Source: Lachnospiraceae bacterium (lineage in GTDB: Bacteria; Bacillota; Clostridia; Lachnospirales; Lachnospiraceae). From it: a stretch of DNA of 64,000 nucleotides. The DNA is taken from positions 42,949 to 106,948 of the forward strand of contig JAQXVO010000028.1 of assembly GCA_029224965.1 (NCBI GenBank). The letters are read 5' to 3'. Positions 8,735 through 19,000 of the stretch are shown here, one piece after another (within the stretch, counting starts at the first letter, position 1; every line of letters begins with the position of its first letter). The notes beneath the pieces are model-generated. The model ran no database searches, was not told the DNA's origin, and saw only the letters and a list, made by a program, of their open reading frames with translations. The translations under genes were made by a program, and so were the position numbers.

Positions 8735-9580
8735 TCAGGCCTGGACTTTACGTCTTCTGCCAAAATATTCGATCAGTTTCATGCCGCCGTAGCAGGCTGC
8801 CAGGGAGACAAAGAGAATCAGGCAGAAGGCATAGGCGTTGTGAGGCATGGAGAGATATGCCGAAAGGAAGGTCGAAATCGCATTAAAGGTCATATGGGTA
8901 AGAATCGTAACCCAGATGGATCCGGATTTCTGATAGAGCCAGCCCAGAACCAGGCCCAGGGCAAAGGCATAGCTGAACTGGACAAAATTCATATGAACCA
9001 GACCGAAAAGAAGGGCCTGAATCAGATTGGCTGCCCAGAAGGGAAAGACCTTTCTGCCGTAGCCAAGAGTCAGGCCGCGAAAGGCCAGCTCCTCGCAGAC
9101 GGGACCTAAAAAGACTGCATAGACAATCATAAGAAGGGACATGCCAGTCGAATCCAGACCGGATGCCTGCATGAGTTCATTGTAGCGGCTGACCGAGGAT
9201 GGGAAGACCACAGCATCGATTGCCACGATATAATTGGCCAGGAACTGGCAGCTGACCGCAATCAGAATTACTCCCAGAAGGAAAAGCGGATTCAGTCCCT
9301 TGAGATTCTTCTCTTCCTTTCTCGCATTTTTCCGGAAGAAGAAAAGAAAAATGATCATACAGATGGCCGCATAGATCGAAGAGATTCCCATCAGAAAATT
9401 CGTATCGGTCAGTGCCTTCTGTACAGTGCCAAGCAGGCCTTCCAGACTGGTAAAGGTCTCTGTGGCATAGAGAAAGGCGGCGTAGAGCACTGCCCCGGCC
9501 ATCGTAACCACTGTTGTAACAAGCTCGATCATTACGACCGGAAAAAAGATCTTCAGGTAATCGCTTACTTTATTCTTCAT
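8735..9580 (-). CDS. CPBP-family intramembrane metalloprotease
   Basis: An integral membrane protein of 281 residues with about eight hydrophobic helices. The CPBP/Abi glutamate-protease motifs are present: motif 1 GPVCEELAFRGLTL (EExxxR), motif 2 ALLFGLVHMNF and motif 3 WVTILTHMTFNA. Family members process prenylated proteins in eukaryotes and act in bacteriocin immunity or membrane-protein processing in Firmicutes; the substrate here is unknown. It stands between dnaE and the patatin-like gene with no obvious bacteriocin gene nearby. Confidence 0.9.
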   Translation of the reverse strand: MKNKVSDYLKIFFPVVMIELVTTVVTMAGAVLYAAFLYATETFTSLEGLLGTVQKALTDTNFLMGISSIYAAICMIIFLFFFRKNARKEEKNLKGLNPLFLLGVILIAVSCQFLANYIVAIDAVVFPSSVSRYNELMQASGLDSTGMSLLMIVYAVFLGPVCEELAFRGLTLGYGRKVFPFWAANLIQALLFGLVHMNFVQFSYAFALGLVLGWLYQKSGSIWVTILTHMTFNAISTFLSAYLSMPHNAYAFCLILFVSLAACYGGMKLIEYFGRRRKVQA

Positions 9581-9663
9581 AGAACTTCCTTAAATAAAAA
9601 TGTCAGTCATGCATCTTCCGCCGATTCTGATCTGTTCTCTCTGATCCGGCTTCTTCATCCGTT

Positions 9664-10521
9664 TTATTTCGACAGAAAGGCTTTCACCTTGTCCATCTGC
9701 TCTCTTCCATGAGCCAGGCCCTCATCATAGAGCATCTGGTTCTTGACCGGATCCTTGGTGTAGGTCGTCATAGAAACTTTTCCGGACGGGCAGAAGAGAT
9801 AGGCCTTTCCTTCTCTTTCCAGGCGGAGCAGTTCCTCCTTCTCCCGGTTGTATTCCTCATGACGGTGATTGAGGAGATCCACAATCTTCGGGAATTTATG
9901 CTTCAGAGCAGCGGTATAGGCCAGACGGTTTCCCTGGGGCTCCATAACAAAGTCCCTGGGCTTGGACATCACAGCGATGATCCGGTCGCAGCCGTCCTTT
10001 TCCATCTTTTCTACCGGGATCGAGGCGCTGACGCCGCCGTCAAAATAGTAGTGGCCGTTGATCTCAATGGGCTTTGAAATAACAGGCAGGGCGCAGGTTG
10101 CCATGATGGGCCGGTAGTCATGAGGTCCGCAGTCCTTTGAGGTAAAGAAATGCGGCTTTCCGCTCTTTCCGTCCGTCGCCGGGAAATAGAACTCCGTCGG
10201 ATTCGAGGTCCATTTCTCATAATCGGCGGGATCCGTTCCGCCCTCTTCTGTCATATCTCCGTAGATATACTGAAGTCCGAAATAGTTTCCGGTTTTCAGG
10301 AAAGAACGAAAGGAAATATAGCGGGGATCATCGACATAGTTGACATAAAAGCGCCGGTTCCGGTCCCTCTGTCCGCCAAGAAAGGATACGATATTGGCAG
10401 CACCGGCGGAAACGCCGACCGCATAGTCAAAGTTTAAATTTTCATCCAGGAAGGCATCCAGGACACCTGCGCTGTAGGCGCATTTCATGCCGCCGCCTTC
10501 TACAAAAAGACAGGTCTTCAT
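9664..10521 (-). CDS. Patatin-like phospholipase family protein
   Basis: A cytosolic lipid acyl hydrolase of the RssA/YjjU type (285 residues). The Ser-Asp dyad is visible: the oxyanion loop GGGMKCAYSAGVLDAF, the nucleophile elbow GVSAGAAN (GxSxG) and the catalytic Asp in YFDGGVSASIP. I start at ATG 10521 because GGAGG sits 8 bases upstream; an in-frame ATG further out overlaps that site. It is divergent from the radical SAM gene; the 330-base gap between them shows no convincing promoter pair. Confidence 0.92.
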   Translation of the reverse strand: MKTCLFVEGGGMKCAYSAGVLDAFLDENLNFDYAVGVSAGAANIVSFLGGQRDRNRRFYVNYVDDPRYISFRSFLKTGNYFGLQYIYGDMTEEGGTDPADYEKWTSNPTEFYFPATDGKSGKPHFFTSKDCGPHDYRPIMATCALPVISKPIEINGHYYFDGGVSASIPVEKMEKDGCDRIIAVMSKPRDFVMEPQGNRLAYTAALKHKFPKIVDLLNHRHEEYNREKEELLRLEREGKAYLFCPSGKVSMTTYTKDPVKNQMLYDEGLAHGREQMDKVKAFLSK

Positions 10522-10851
10522 CTCTTTTTCCTCCATGAAAATCATTATACCGTTTTTAAAAAATCTGTGGGGAGGACTTTATACATTCCCAAAAAACTGT
10601 ATATTGAGGCCGACTTTCAATTCTTTTATCATCAATAGTAAGCAGAGAAAGAGCACAAGTCTGCTGTTCTGCCGGCCTTTTCCAGGGCAGGCGCCAGCCG
10701 GACGAATCACTGTTTTCTGCTTGTCGCGGCCGTCTGTCCCCGATCATTTATCTCCTGTCAGCGAATCAGATTTCCGTCAGCTGATAAGTATCTCCGACAG
10801 ATATGGCCAGATGACTGTCAATACAAATTGATAAGGAATTGGGTGAGTAAA

Positions 10852-12315
10852 ATGGAACAGCAAGTACAAGTTGGAACTTTTGACAAAGCCAAGCATGCTG
10901 CCGAGCGGAAAGCCTTCGATGTTGCCATTACTGCAGCATTAAAGCACATCGACAAGGACCGTGGCAAGGCAATGATTCAGATGGTCAATCTGACTCAGAA
11001 GGTTCTTGGCGATACATGGCCGGATCGTGCCTATGAGGCTCTGAGAAATGTCTTCCGTGATCCGGATTCCAAGTGGATGAAATATACCAACGCCATGTTC
11101 GATGACGTTGACCCCAAGCTCATTAAGAGCGCAGCCCTGAACCTCGGCTATGAAGCAGGTTTCCGCGGCTACAAGAGAACCAGAGAGCTTTCCGAGAAGC
11201 TGAATGCCAGCATTCCCTGGTCGATCCTGATCGACCCGACCTCTGCCTGCAACCTTCACTGCACAGGCTGCTGGGCTGCCGAGTACGGTCATCAGATGAG
11301 CCTCTCCTATGAGCAGCTGGATGATGTCATCACCCAGGGCGAGAATCTCGGTATTTATTCCTGGCTCTACACCGGTGGTGAGCCTACCGTTCGTAAGAAC
11401 GACCTTTTCAAGCTCTGCGAGAAGCATCCGCACAGCAATTTCCAGTGTTTTACCAACGGAACCCTGATCGATGATGAGTTCTGTGAAAACATACTTCGTG
11501 TCGGAAACTTCTTCCCCAATATTTCTCTGGAAGGATTTGAAGATGCAAATGACGGCCGTCGTGGCGAGGGCGACTTCCAGTCCGTTATGGCAGCCATGGA
11601 CCGCCTGAAGGCTCACAAGTGCCTGTTCGGTCTCTCCATCTGCTACACCAGAGCCAACTACAAGACCGTAACCTCTGATGAATTCCTGGATATGGTCATC
11701 GACAAGGGTGCCAAGTACATCTGGTACTTCCACTATATGCCGGTCGGAAATGACGCTTCTACCGATCTCCTTCTGACACCGGATGAGCGTGAATATATGT
11801 ACCACAGAGTTCGTGAGATCCGTGGTTTCGAAGGCGGTAAGCCTATCATGGCCATTGATTTCCAGAACGACGGTGAGTTCGTCGGCGGATGTGTTGCCGG
11901 AGGCCGTGAATACTGCCACATCAACCCCAACGGTGATGTAGAGCCCTGCGTATTCATTCACTACTCCAGCGCCAACATCAAGGACAAGAGCCTTCTGGAA
12001 TGTCTGCAGCAGCCGATCTTCCAGAAATACCGGGAAGGACAGCCTTTCAATGAGAATCATCTCCGTCCCTGCCCTATGCTTGAGAACCCTGAGAAGCTCA
12101 GAGAGATCGTTGCAGAGACCGGTGCAAAGTCCACCGATATGCAGTCTCCGGAAAGTGTTGATTCCCTCTGCGGCAAGTGCGATCCTTACGCAGCAGAGTG
12201 GGCTGACCGTGCAGCCAAGCTCTGGAAGGAAAGCCAGGAAGAAAAGGCAGCTCGTGCCGCTGCTCCTCTTTCCGAAGCAGGCAAGGTCCGCGTAAGACCT
12301 CAGGCCAACCAGTAA
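10852..12315 (+). CDS. Radical SAM protein with extra C-terminal cysteines
   Basis: A 487-residue radical SAM enzyme. The iron-sulfur motif CNLHCTGC (CxxxCxxC) follows WSILIDPTSA near residue 142, and the SAM-binding GGEP appears as LYTGGEPTVRK. About 130 residues precede the core. The C-terminal half has more cysteines (GGCVAGGREYC, VEPCVFIH, RPCPM, SLCGKCDPY), which resemble SPASM-type auxiliary clusters, and the HINPNGDVEPC segment is typical of SPASM proteins. I prefer ATG 10852 to the TTG at 10828. The codon bias looks like that of a well-expressed gene. No precursor peptide is seen beside it, so the substrate is unknown. Confidence 0.88.
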   Translation: MEQQVQVGTFDKAKHAAERKAFDVAITAALKHIDKDRGKAMIQMVNLTQKVLGDTWPDRAYEALRNVFRDPDSKWMKYTNAMFDDVDPKLIKSAALNLGYEAGFRGYKRTRELSEKLNASIPWSILIDPTSACNLHCTGCWAAEYGHQMSLSYEQLDDVITQGENLGIYSWLYTGGEPTVRKNDLFKLCEKHPHSNFQCFTNGTLIDDEFCENILRVGNFFPNISLEGFEDANDGRRGEGDFQSVMAAMDRLKAHKCLFGLSICYTRANYKTVTSDEFLDMVIDKGAKYIWYFHYMPVGNDASTDLLLTPDEREYMYHRVREIRGFEGGKPIMAIDFQNDGEFVGGCVAGGREYCHINPNGDVEPCVFIHYSSANIKDKSLLECLQQPIFQKYREGQPFNENHLRPCPMLENPEKLREIVAETGAKSTDMQSPESVDSLCGKCDPYAAEWADRAAKLWKESQEEKAARAAAPLSEAGKVRVRPQANQ

Positions 12316-12357
12316 AATCAGCCGCCTGTCATAAGTTGCTGTAACATATTGTAAGTA

Positions 12358-12391
12358 AGAAAGCAGTCGGCTGAGCCGGCTGCTTTCTTTA
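12358..12391 (+). terminator. Intrinsic terminator of the radical SAM gene
   Basis: A long, almost perfect hairpin (GAAAGCAG with CTGCTTTC, extended by a CGGCT core) ending in a short T run, 43 bases after the stop codon. Confidence 0.8.
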
Positions 12392-12455
12392 TGCAATCAT
12401 ATTCAGTTCCGGAAATTCGATTTCCGATTTCACAATTCGTTAGAAAAATCCGCAT

Positions 12456-12488
12456 AAAAAAGCAGGCGTCATTTGCCTGCTTTTTCTT
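12456..12488. terminator. Bidirectional terminator next to plsY
   Basis: AAAAAGCAGGC and GCCTGCTTTTT form an 11-bp stem with a 7-base loop, with A/T runs on both sides. It lies just beyond the plsY stop and can terminate converging transcripts. Confidence 0.85.
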
Positions 12489-12494
12489 TATCTA

Positions 12495-13223
12495 TCATTC
12501 AGATTTCTTAGCAGATCTGCCCCACTTCTTTTTGATGGCTCCGAGCACATCCACTTTCTCGGCCGTGCCGGAAGGAATCAGACGGATGGCCGGCCAGTGC
12601 TTGATCAGCATGAGACAGGCCAGAACAATGGCCAGAATCCCGGCTTCCTTCCCGTGAAAGAAAAAGGCGAAGACACAGTAGACCAGGGGAATAAAGGCCG
12701 CTCCCAGGCCCAGATACTGGCTGGCAAAGACGATCAGCATGCCGACGACCATCGACAGAAGGCCTGCCAGAGGATTTATAAGAAAGTATCCGGCACAGGA
12801 GGTTGCAACGCCCTTGCCGCCGCGGAAATTCTGCCAGAAGGGATAATTATGTCCCAGGGTAACGCCGATCACCGCATAGTAGACTACAACGATACCGATC
12901 CCTAAGGATCCGGTATGCAAATGAAGGGCATGGTTTACATTTACCCCGAAGAAACGGTAGAAGGGGGCCTCACTGCTGTCTCCGTAAAAAAGGGTGGCCG
13001 TAAGGAGGACCGCCAGGAGCGTTTTTGAAATATCCCCGATCAGGACCGTGATCCCCGGTTTAAATCCCAGATGGGCCATGACATTGGCCATGCCGGGATT
13101 TCCGCTGGTTCCGAGCTCCCGGCAGGGGCGGCCGGTCAACTTCCGCGTCACGACCTCCGCCGTCAGGAAACAGCCGAAGGCATAGCCGATCAGTAAGGTA
13201 AGGAGCCTGGACAGTATTTGCAT
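12495..13223 (-). CDS. plsY: Glycerol-3-phosphate acyltransferase PlsY-like membrane protein
   Basis: A polytopic membrane enzyme of 242 residues that would acylate glycerol-3-phosphate from acyl-phosphate in the first step of phospholipid synthesis. The three cytoplasmic PlsY motifs can be traced in diverged form: ELGTSGNPGMANVMAHLG (usual SGNxGATN), GHNYPFWQNFRGGKGVAT and a Glu-containing C-terminal loop near FFHGKEAGI. The motif 1 divergence leaves some doubt about whether this is the main PlsY or a paralog. Confidence 0.85.
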   Translation of the reverse strand: MQILSRLLTLLIGYAFGCFLTAEVVTRKLTGRPCRELGTSGNPGMANVMAHLGFKPGITVLIGDISKTLLAVLLTATLFYGDSSEAPFYRFFGVNVNHALHLHTGSLGIGIVVVYYAVIGVTLGHNYPFWQNFRGGKGVATSCAGYFLINPLAGLLSMVVGMLIVFASQYLGLGAAFIPLVYCVFAFFFHGKEAGILAIVLACLMLIKHWPAIRLIPSGTAEKVDVLGAIKKKWGRSAKKSE

Positions 13224-13276
13224 ATGCTTTTTCCTTTATCTATTGTAATTTTCAATCTCAGATTCCCATGATCAGG

Positions 13277-13312
13277 AAGAATGCCGCAGACCCATCATCT
13301 GCGGCATTCTTA
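13277..13312 (-). terminator. Terminator of glycogen phosphorylase gene
   Basis: AAGAATGCCGCAGA pairs with TCTGCGGCATTCTT around a 7-base loop, 15 bases after the glgP stop on the minus strand. Confidence 0.85.
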
Positions 13313-13327
13313 TTTCGATTTCGGGAA

Positions 13328-15787
13328 TCAGTAGTCTACGGTAATCTTGTCCAGATGCCAGATGTCATCCACATATTCCTGAATGGTCCGGTCGGAAGAA
13401 AACTTGCCGACGCAGGCGATATTGGTGATGGCCATCTTTGCCCATCTGCTCCGGTCCTGGTAGGCCTTTACAATCTCTCTGCGTGCATCATCATAGGAAT
13501 GGAAGTCCTTCAATACAAAGTAGGTATCCGCATACTGAGTGGACTTGGTATTGAGGAGGGAATTGTAGACATCCCGGAAAAGCTCCGGATTCTCAGGGCT
13601 GTAGAAGCCATTGGTCATCTGATCCAGGACCTTTCGGATACCCGGATCGCTGTTATAGATGTCCATGGGGTTGTAATCCCTCTTCTGCTCATGGGCAATG
13701 ACCTCATCTGCGCTCATTCCGAAGATAAAGGCATTTTCCCTGCCCATCTCCTCAACCATCTCAACATTGGCGCCGTCCATGGTTCCAAGGGTAATGGCAC
13801 CGTTCAGCATGAACTTCATGTTGGAGGTTCCGGAGGCTTCCTTTGAAGCCGTCGAAATCTGCTCGGAGATATCGGCTGCGGCGAAGATCCACTCGGCATT
13901 GGAAACCTTGTAATCCTCAATAAATACGACCTTGATCTTATTGTTGATGGCCGGATCATTGTTGATGACATTGGCTACATTGTTGATGAGCTTGATAATG
14001 AGCTTTGCAATATGGTAGCCGGCGGATGCCTTGGCACCGAAGATAAAGGTTCTCGGAACGAAGTCCATTTCCGGGTGTTCCTTCAGCTCATTGTAGAGGT
14101 ACATGATATCCAGGATATTCATGAGCTGTCTCTTATATTCATGCAGTCTCTTGACCTGGACATCGAAGATGGAATCCGGATTAACCTCAATGCCGTTATG
14201 CTCAAGGATATACTTGGCAAGACGTTCCTTGTTGTGGTGCTTGATTTCCAGGAATTCCCTCTGAACTCTGGGGTTATCGGCATAGGTCAAAAGGCCCTTG
14301 GTCTTATAGAGATCGGTTACCCAGTCTCTTCCAACATACTTGGTTACCCAGTCTGCCAGCTCCCGGTCTCCGTGAAGGAGGAAACGCCGCTGGGTGATAC
14401 CGTTGGTCTTGTTGGAGAACTTCTCCGGATACATCTCATAGAAGTCACGCAGGGTTTCCTTTTTCAGGATCTCTGTATGAAGCTTTGCCACACCGTTGAC
14501 CGAATAGCTTCCGACGATGGCGAGATAGGCCATGCGGACCTGACCGTCCTGAACGATAGACATACGGCGGACACGATCCTCGTCACCCGGGAACTTTCTT
14601 CTGACTTCCTCGCAGAAACGGCGGTTGATCTCCTCCACGATCTGATAGATCCGGGGAAGGAGTCTGCTGAAGATGTCAACCGGCCACTTCTCCAGGGCCT
14701 CCTGCATGATGGTATGGTTGGTATAGGCACAGCATCTGGTGGTAATGGACCAGGCCTCATCCCAGCCCAGATTTTCCTCATCCATAAGGATCCGCATGAG
14801 CTCTGCAACGGTCAGGGTCGGATGGGTATCGTTCATCTGGAAGGTGACCTTGTCCGGGAGACCGTGAATATCGATATGATGCTTGTGATAGCGGTTGATG
14901 GCTCTCTGCAGGGAAGCAGATACGAAGAAGTACTGCTGACGCAGACGAAGCTCCTTACCGAAGGGATGGCTGTCATTGGGATAGAGGACATCGACCAGGT
15001 TCTGGGCCAGGGTCTTCTCCTCTACGGCCTTCTCATAGGCGCCGCGGTCAAAGGACTCCAGACTGAATGCTTCCTTGGGCTCGGCATCCCACATAATCAG
15101 GGAATTGACGACATTGTTGCCGAAGCCGGTGATCGGCATATCATAGGGAACCGCCATGACGCTGTGGTAATTCTCCTGAATGAACTTATACTGACCGTCC
15201 GGCTGACGGATTGCACGGACTGTGCCGCCGAACTTGATCTCATGGGCATATTCCGGCCGCTTCAGTTCAAAGGGATAGCCGTTGGCAAGCCAGTCATCCG
15301 GCACTTCCTTCTGATAGCCGTCTTCAATCTTCTGACGGAACATACCATAACGATAACGGATGCCGCAGCCATAAGCCGCATAGCCCAGGGTGGACAGGGA
15401 ATCCATGAAGCAGGCTGCCAGACGTCCCAGGCCGCCGTTTCCAAGGGCCGGATCCGGTTCCTGATCCTCGATGGTATTGATATCGACCCCCAGATCATCC
15501 AGATATTCCTTAAAATGATCATACTCGCCGAGGTTCAGAAGGTTGTTGCCCAGGGCCCGGCCGACCAGGAATTCCATGGACATATAGTAGACAATCTTCG
15601 GATCTTCCTTGGTCATAGCTTCCTGGCTTGCGATCCAGCGCTCAATGACCTCATCTTTTACGATCTGAGCAACTGCCTGATACTTTTCTTCATTACTGGC
15701 ATCTTCCCAGTGCTTACGGAAGAGATTCAGAGTATTATGTTCCGCTTCCTCACGGAACTCTCTTTTTGACATATGTTCAAATCTCAT
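13328..15787 (-). CDS. glgP: Glycogen/starch phosphorylase
   Basis: A GT35 phosphorylase of 819 residues that releases glucose-1-phosphate from alpha-1,4-glucans. Visible are the N-terminal dimer region, GNGGLGRLAACFMDSLSTLG, the glucan-site QMNDTHPTLTVAELMR and the PLP attachment region EASGTSNMKFMLNGAITLGT, whose Lys carries pyridoxal phosphate. I start at ATG 15787 (RFEHMSKRE) because GGAGG is 6 bases upstream. A TATAAT box at 15832-15837 preceded by TG is a plausible -10. No other glycogen gene is in the window. Confidence 0.96.
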   Translation of the reverse strand: MRFEHMSKREFREEAEHNTLNLFRKHWEDASNEEKYQAVAQIVKDEVIERWIASQEAMTKEDPKIVYYMSMEFLVGRALGNNLLNLGEYDHFKEYLDDLGVDINTIEDQEPDPALGNGGLGRLAACFMDSLSTLGYAAYGCGIRYRYGMFRQKIEDGYQKEVPDDWLANGYPFELKRPEYAHEIKFGGTVRAIRQPDGQYKFIQENYHSVMAVPYDMPITGFGNNVVNSLIMWDAEPKEAFSLESFDRGAYEKAVEEKTLAQNLVDVLYPNDSHPFGKELRLRQQYFFVSASLQRAINRYHKHHIDIHGLPDKVTFQMNDTHPTLTVAELMRILMDEENLGWDEAWSITTRCCAYTNHTIMQEALEKWPVDIFSRLLPRIYQIVEEINRRFCEEVRRKFPGDEDRVRRMSIVQDGQVRMAYLAIVGSYSVNGVAKLHTEILKKETLRDFYEMYPEKFSNKTNGITQRRFLLHGDRELADWVTKYVGRDWVTDLYKTKGLLTYADNPRVQREFLEIKHHNKERLAKYILEHNGIEVNPDSIFDVQVKRLHEYKRQLMNILDIMYLYNELKEHPEMDFVPRTFIFGAKASAGYHIAKLIIKLINNVANVINNDPAINNKIKVVFIEDYKVSNAEWIFAAADISEQISTASKEASGTSNMKFMLNGAITLGTMDGANVEMVEEMGRENAFIFGMSADEVIAHEQKRDYNPMDIYNSDPGIRKVLDQMTNGFYSPENPELFRDVYNSLLNTKSTQYADTYFVLKDFHSYDDARREIVKAYQDRSRWAKMAITNIACVGKFSSDRTIQEYVDDIWHLDKITVDY

Positions 15788-15984
15788 CTTATTCCTCCAT
15801 TTCGGATTCATTTCAGTACATACTCTTATACATTATACACTTATCAAGGGCTCTTTTTATGACTTTTTCGAATGACTTATATTCCAATCCGGTCTCTAAG
15901 AAATATAGACCATCCCCTCGAAGAAAGGCCTCGGCTCCCATTCAGGCTTCCATCCGAATGAAATGAAATCCTCTGAAATAAACA

Positions 15985-16012
15985 AGGGCCTCTGCAGAAA
16001 CAGAAGCCCTCA
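15985..16012 (-). terminator. Possible weak terminator after ileS
   Basis: An imperfect stem (AGGGCcTCTG with CAGAaGCCCT) some 65 bases after the ileS stop, followed on the minus strand by TTGTTTATTT. The T run is interrupted, so this is a modest call. Confidence 0.5.
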
Positions 16013-16074
16013 TTGGCAGCCAACAGATCATACAAACGATAAATCTGCTTGATTCAGTTTGTCAGAATTTTCAT

Positions 16075-19000
16075 TCAGACTTTTTCTACGGACAGCTTAA
16101 CCTTTTCTCCGTTCACATTCCAGACCTTTTCATAACCTCCGCCGAGAGAATCTGCAATCTCATCGCAGAGGGTCTCATGAGAGATAAAGTCTTTGCGCTT
16201 TTCGAAGACTTCCTTAATCTTCTCGCTGCCCTCGAAGCCAATCCGAATATGATCCATGACCTCGAAGCCGGCTTCCTTACGCATGGTCTGAACCTTGGAA
16301 ATGATCTCACGGGCGAAGCCCTCTTCAATCAGCTCCGGTGTCAGGTTCATGTCCATAACTACCGTAATTCCGTTGTCCTGCTGGGTCTCATAGCCTTCCT
16401 GCTGGGTCATGGTGATCAGGAGATCATCCTCGGAGAGTTCGATCGAAGGATCGATCTCAGGGAACTTGAGAACGCCGTTCTCCTTCAGTTCTGCCATGGC
16501 CTTGTTTCCGTCCAGGCCCTTCAGAGCTGCCTGAATCTTACCGAGGAACTTGCCATACTTGGGTCCAACGGTACGAAGCTGAGGCTTGAAGGTATAGGTT
16601 GTAAAGTTCTCGACATCATCAGTGAAGACAACTTTCTTGACATTCAGCTCGTCCTTGAGGATTGCGGTAAAGCTGTCATCCAGAGCCTTGTCGGCCTTGA
16701 CATACATGGTGCCGATAGGCTGACGGTTCTTGACATTGGCCTCGTTCCGGCAGGCGGAACCCAGGACCTTGATCTTTAAGACTTCGTCCATTTCAGCCTC
16801 AAGCTCCGGCAGAATATGGTCTTCATTTACGACCGGATAATCGCAGAGATGGATGGACTCCGGTGCACTCGGATCGATGGAGCGGACCAGATTCTGGTAG
16901 ATCTCCTCGGTCATGAAGGGAATCATAGGTGCTGCGGCCTTGCAGATGGTAACCAGGGAGGTCCACAGGGTCATGTAGGCATTGATCTTGTCCTGCTCCA
17001 TGCCCTTTGCCCAGAAACGCTCTCTAGACCGGCGGACATACCAGTTGCTTAATTCATCGACAAAGGTAGACAGAGCCGAAGCGGCCTCCGGAATCTTATA
17101 GTTTCCTAAGCAGTTATCTGCAGTCTTCACCGCCGTATTGAGACGAGAGATGATCCACTTGTCCATGACGGAAAGCTTATCGTAATCCAGGCTGTACTTG
17201 GTCGCATCGAAGTTATCGATGTTGGCATAGAGTACGAAGAAGGCGTAGGTATTCCACAGGGTAGACAGGAACTTTCTCTGTCCTTCCACAACGGCCTTCT
17301 CATGGAACTTATTCGGGAGCCAGGGCTGGGAGTTGGTGTAAAAATACCAGCGGATGGCATCGGCGCCGAACTTGTTCAATGCTGCCATAGGATCTACAGC
17401 ATTGCCCTTGGACTTACTCATCTTCTGTCCGTTCTCATCCTGAACATGACCGAGAACGATAACGTTCTGATAAGGAGCCTTGTGGAAGAGAATGGTGGAC
17501 TCTGCCATCAGGGAGTAGAACCAGCCGCGGGTCTGATCGACAGCCTCGGAAATAAACTGGGCCGGGAACTGCTGCTCGAAGAGGTCCTTGTTTTCAAAAG
17601 GATAATGATGCTGGGCGAAAGGCATAGCGCCGGAATCGAACCAGCAGTCGATGACCTCGGGAACCCTGTGCATGGTCTTTCCGCAGTGCGGGCACTTGTA
17701 GGTAAAGGCATCGATATAAGGACGGTGAAGCTCTACGGTCAGAGCATCCTCACGGCCGGTTTTCTCCTTCAGCTCTTCTCTGGAGCCGATGGATTCCTGA
17801 TAGCCACAGTCCTCACACTGCCAGATATTTAAGGGAGTGCCCCAGTAACGGTCACGGGAGATACCCCAGTCCTGAACATTCTCCAGCCACTTACCGAAAC
17901 GGCCTTCACCGATTCCCTTAGGGATCCAGTTGACGGTCTTGTTGTTGGCAACCAGCTCATCCTTGACGGCAGTCATCTTGATGAACCAGGACTCTCTTGC
18001 ATAGTAGATGAGCGGGGTGTCACAGCGCCAGCAGTGAGGATAGTCATGCTCGAATTTGGGAGCTGCGAAAAGGAGTCCCTTCTCGTCCAGATCCTTTAAG
18101 ACTTCCGGATCCGCACTGACAGCACCCTTATCGATCTCCTTCTGGGTCGGCTTGCAGCGCATGCCGGCGAACTTGCCGGTCTCGGGCTTCAGCTTTCCTT
18201 CAGCATCCACAAGCTCGATCAGAGGCAGATCCCACTCGCGGCCGATCCGGGCATCGTCTTCACCGAAGGCCGGTGCGATATGGACGATTCCGGTACCGTC
18301 TGTCATGGTGACATAGGTATCGGACAGAACATAGTGTGCCTTCTTATGAGCCTTCTCAGCTGCCTTTGCAGTGAAATCGTAGAGAGGCTCGTATTCCTTG
18401 CCCTCGAGATCCTTTCCGACATAGCTTTCCAGAACCTCGTAGGCCTTCTCTCCTTCCTTGGCAAGAGGAGAAAGCACCTTCGATGCCAGGGCTTCTGCGA
18501 TGTAGTAGGTATAGCCGTCGGCCGCCTTGACTTTGACATAGGTCTCGTCAGGGTTCACGCAGAGAGCGGTGTTGGAGGGCAGGGTCCAGGGTGTGGTGGT
18601 CCAGGCCAGGATGTAGGCATCCTCGCCCTTGACCTTGAAGCGGACGATTGCGGATCTCTCCTTTACGGTCTTATAGCCCTGTGCAACTTCCTGAGCGGAC
18701 AGAGGGGTGCCGCAGCGGGGGCAGTAGGGAACGACCTTGAAGCCCTTGTAGAGGAGCTTCTTATTCCAGATTTCCTTCAGAGCCCACCATTCGGACTCGA
18801 TGAAGTTGTCGTCATAGGTGATGTAGGGGTGTTCCATATCAGCCCAGAAACCGACCTGATCGGAGAACTGCTCCCACATGCCCTTGTATTTCCAGACGGA
18901 TTCCTTGCACTTCTTGATGAAGGGCTCCATGCCGTAGGCTTCGATCTGTTCCTTGCCGTCGAGGCCCAGTTCCTTCTCGACGCCGATCTCAACAGGAAGA

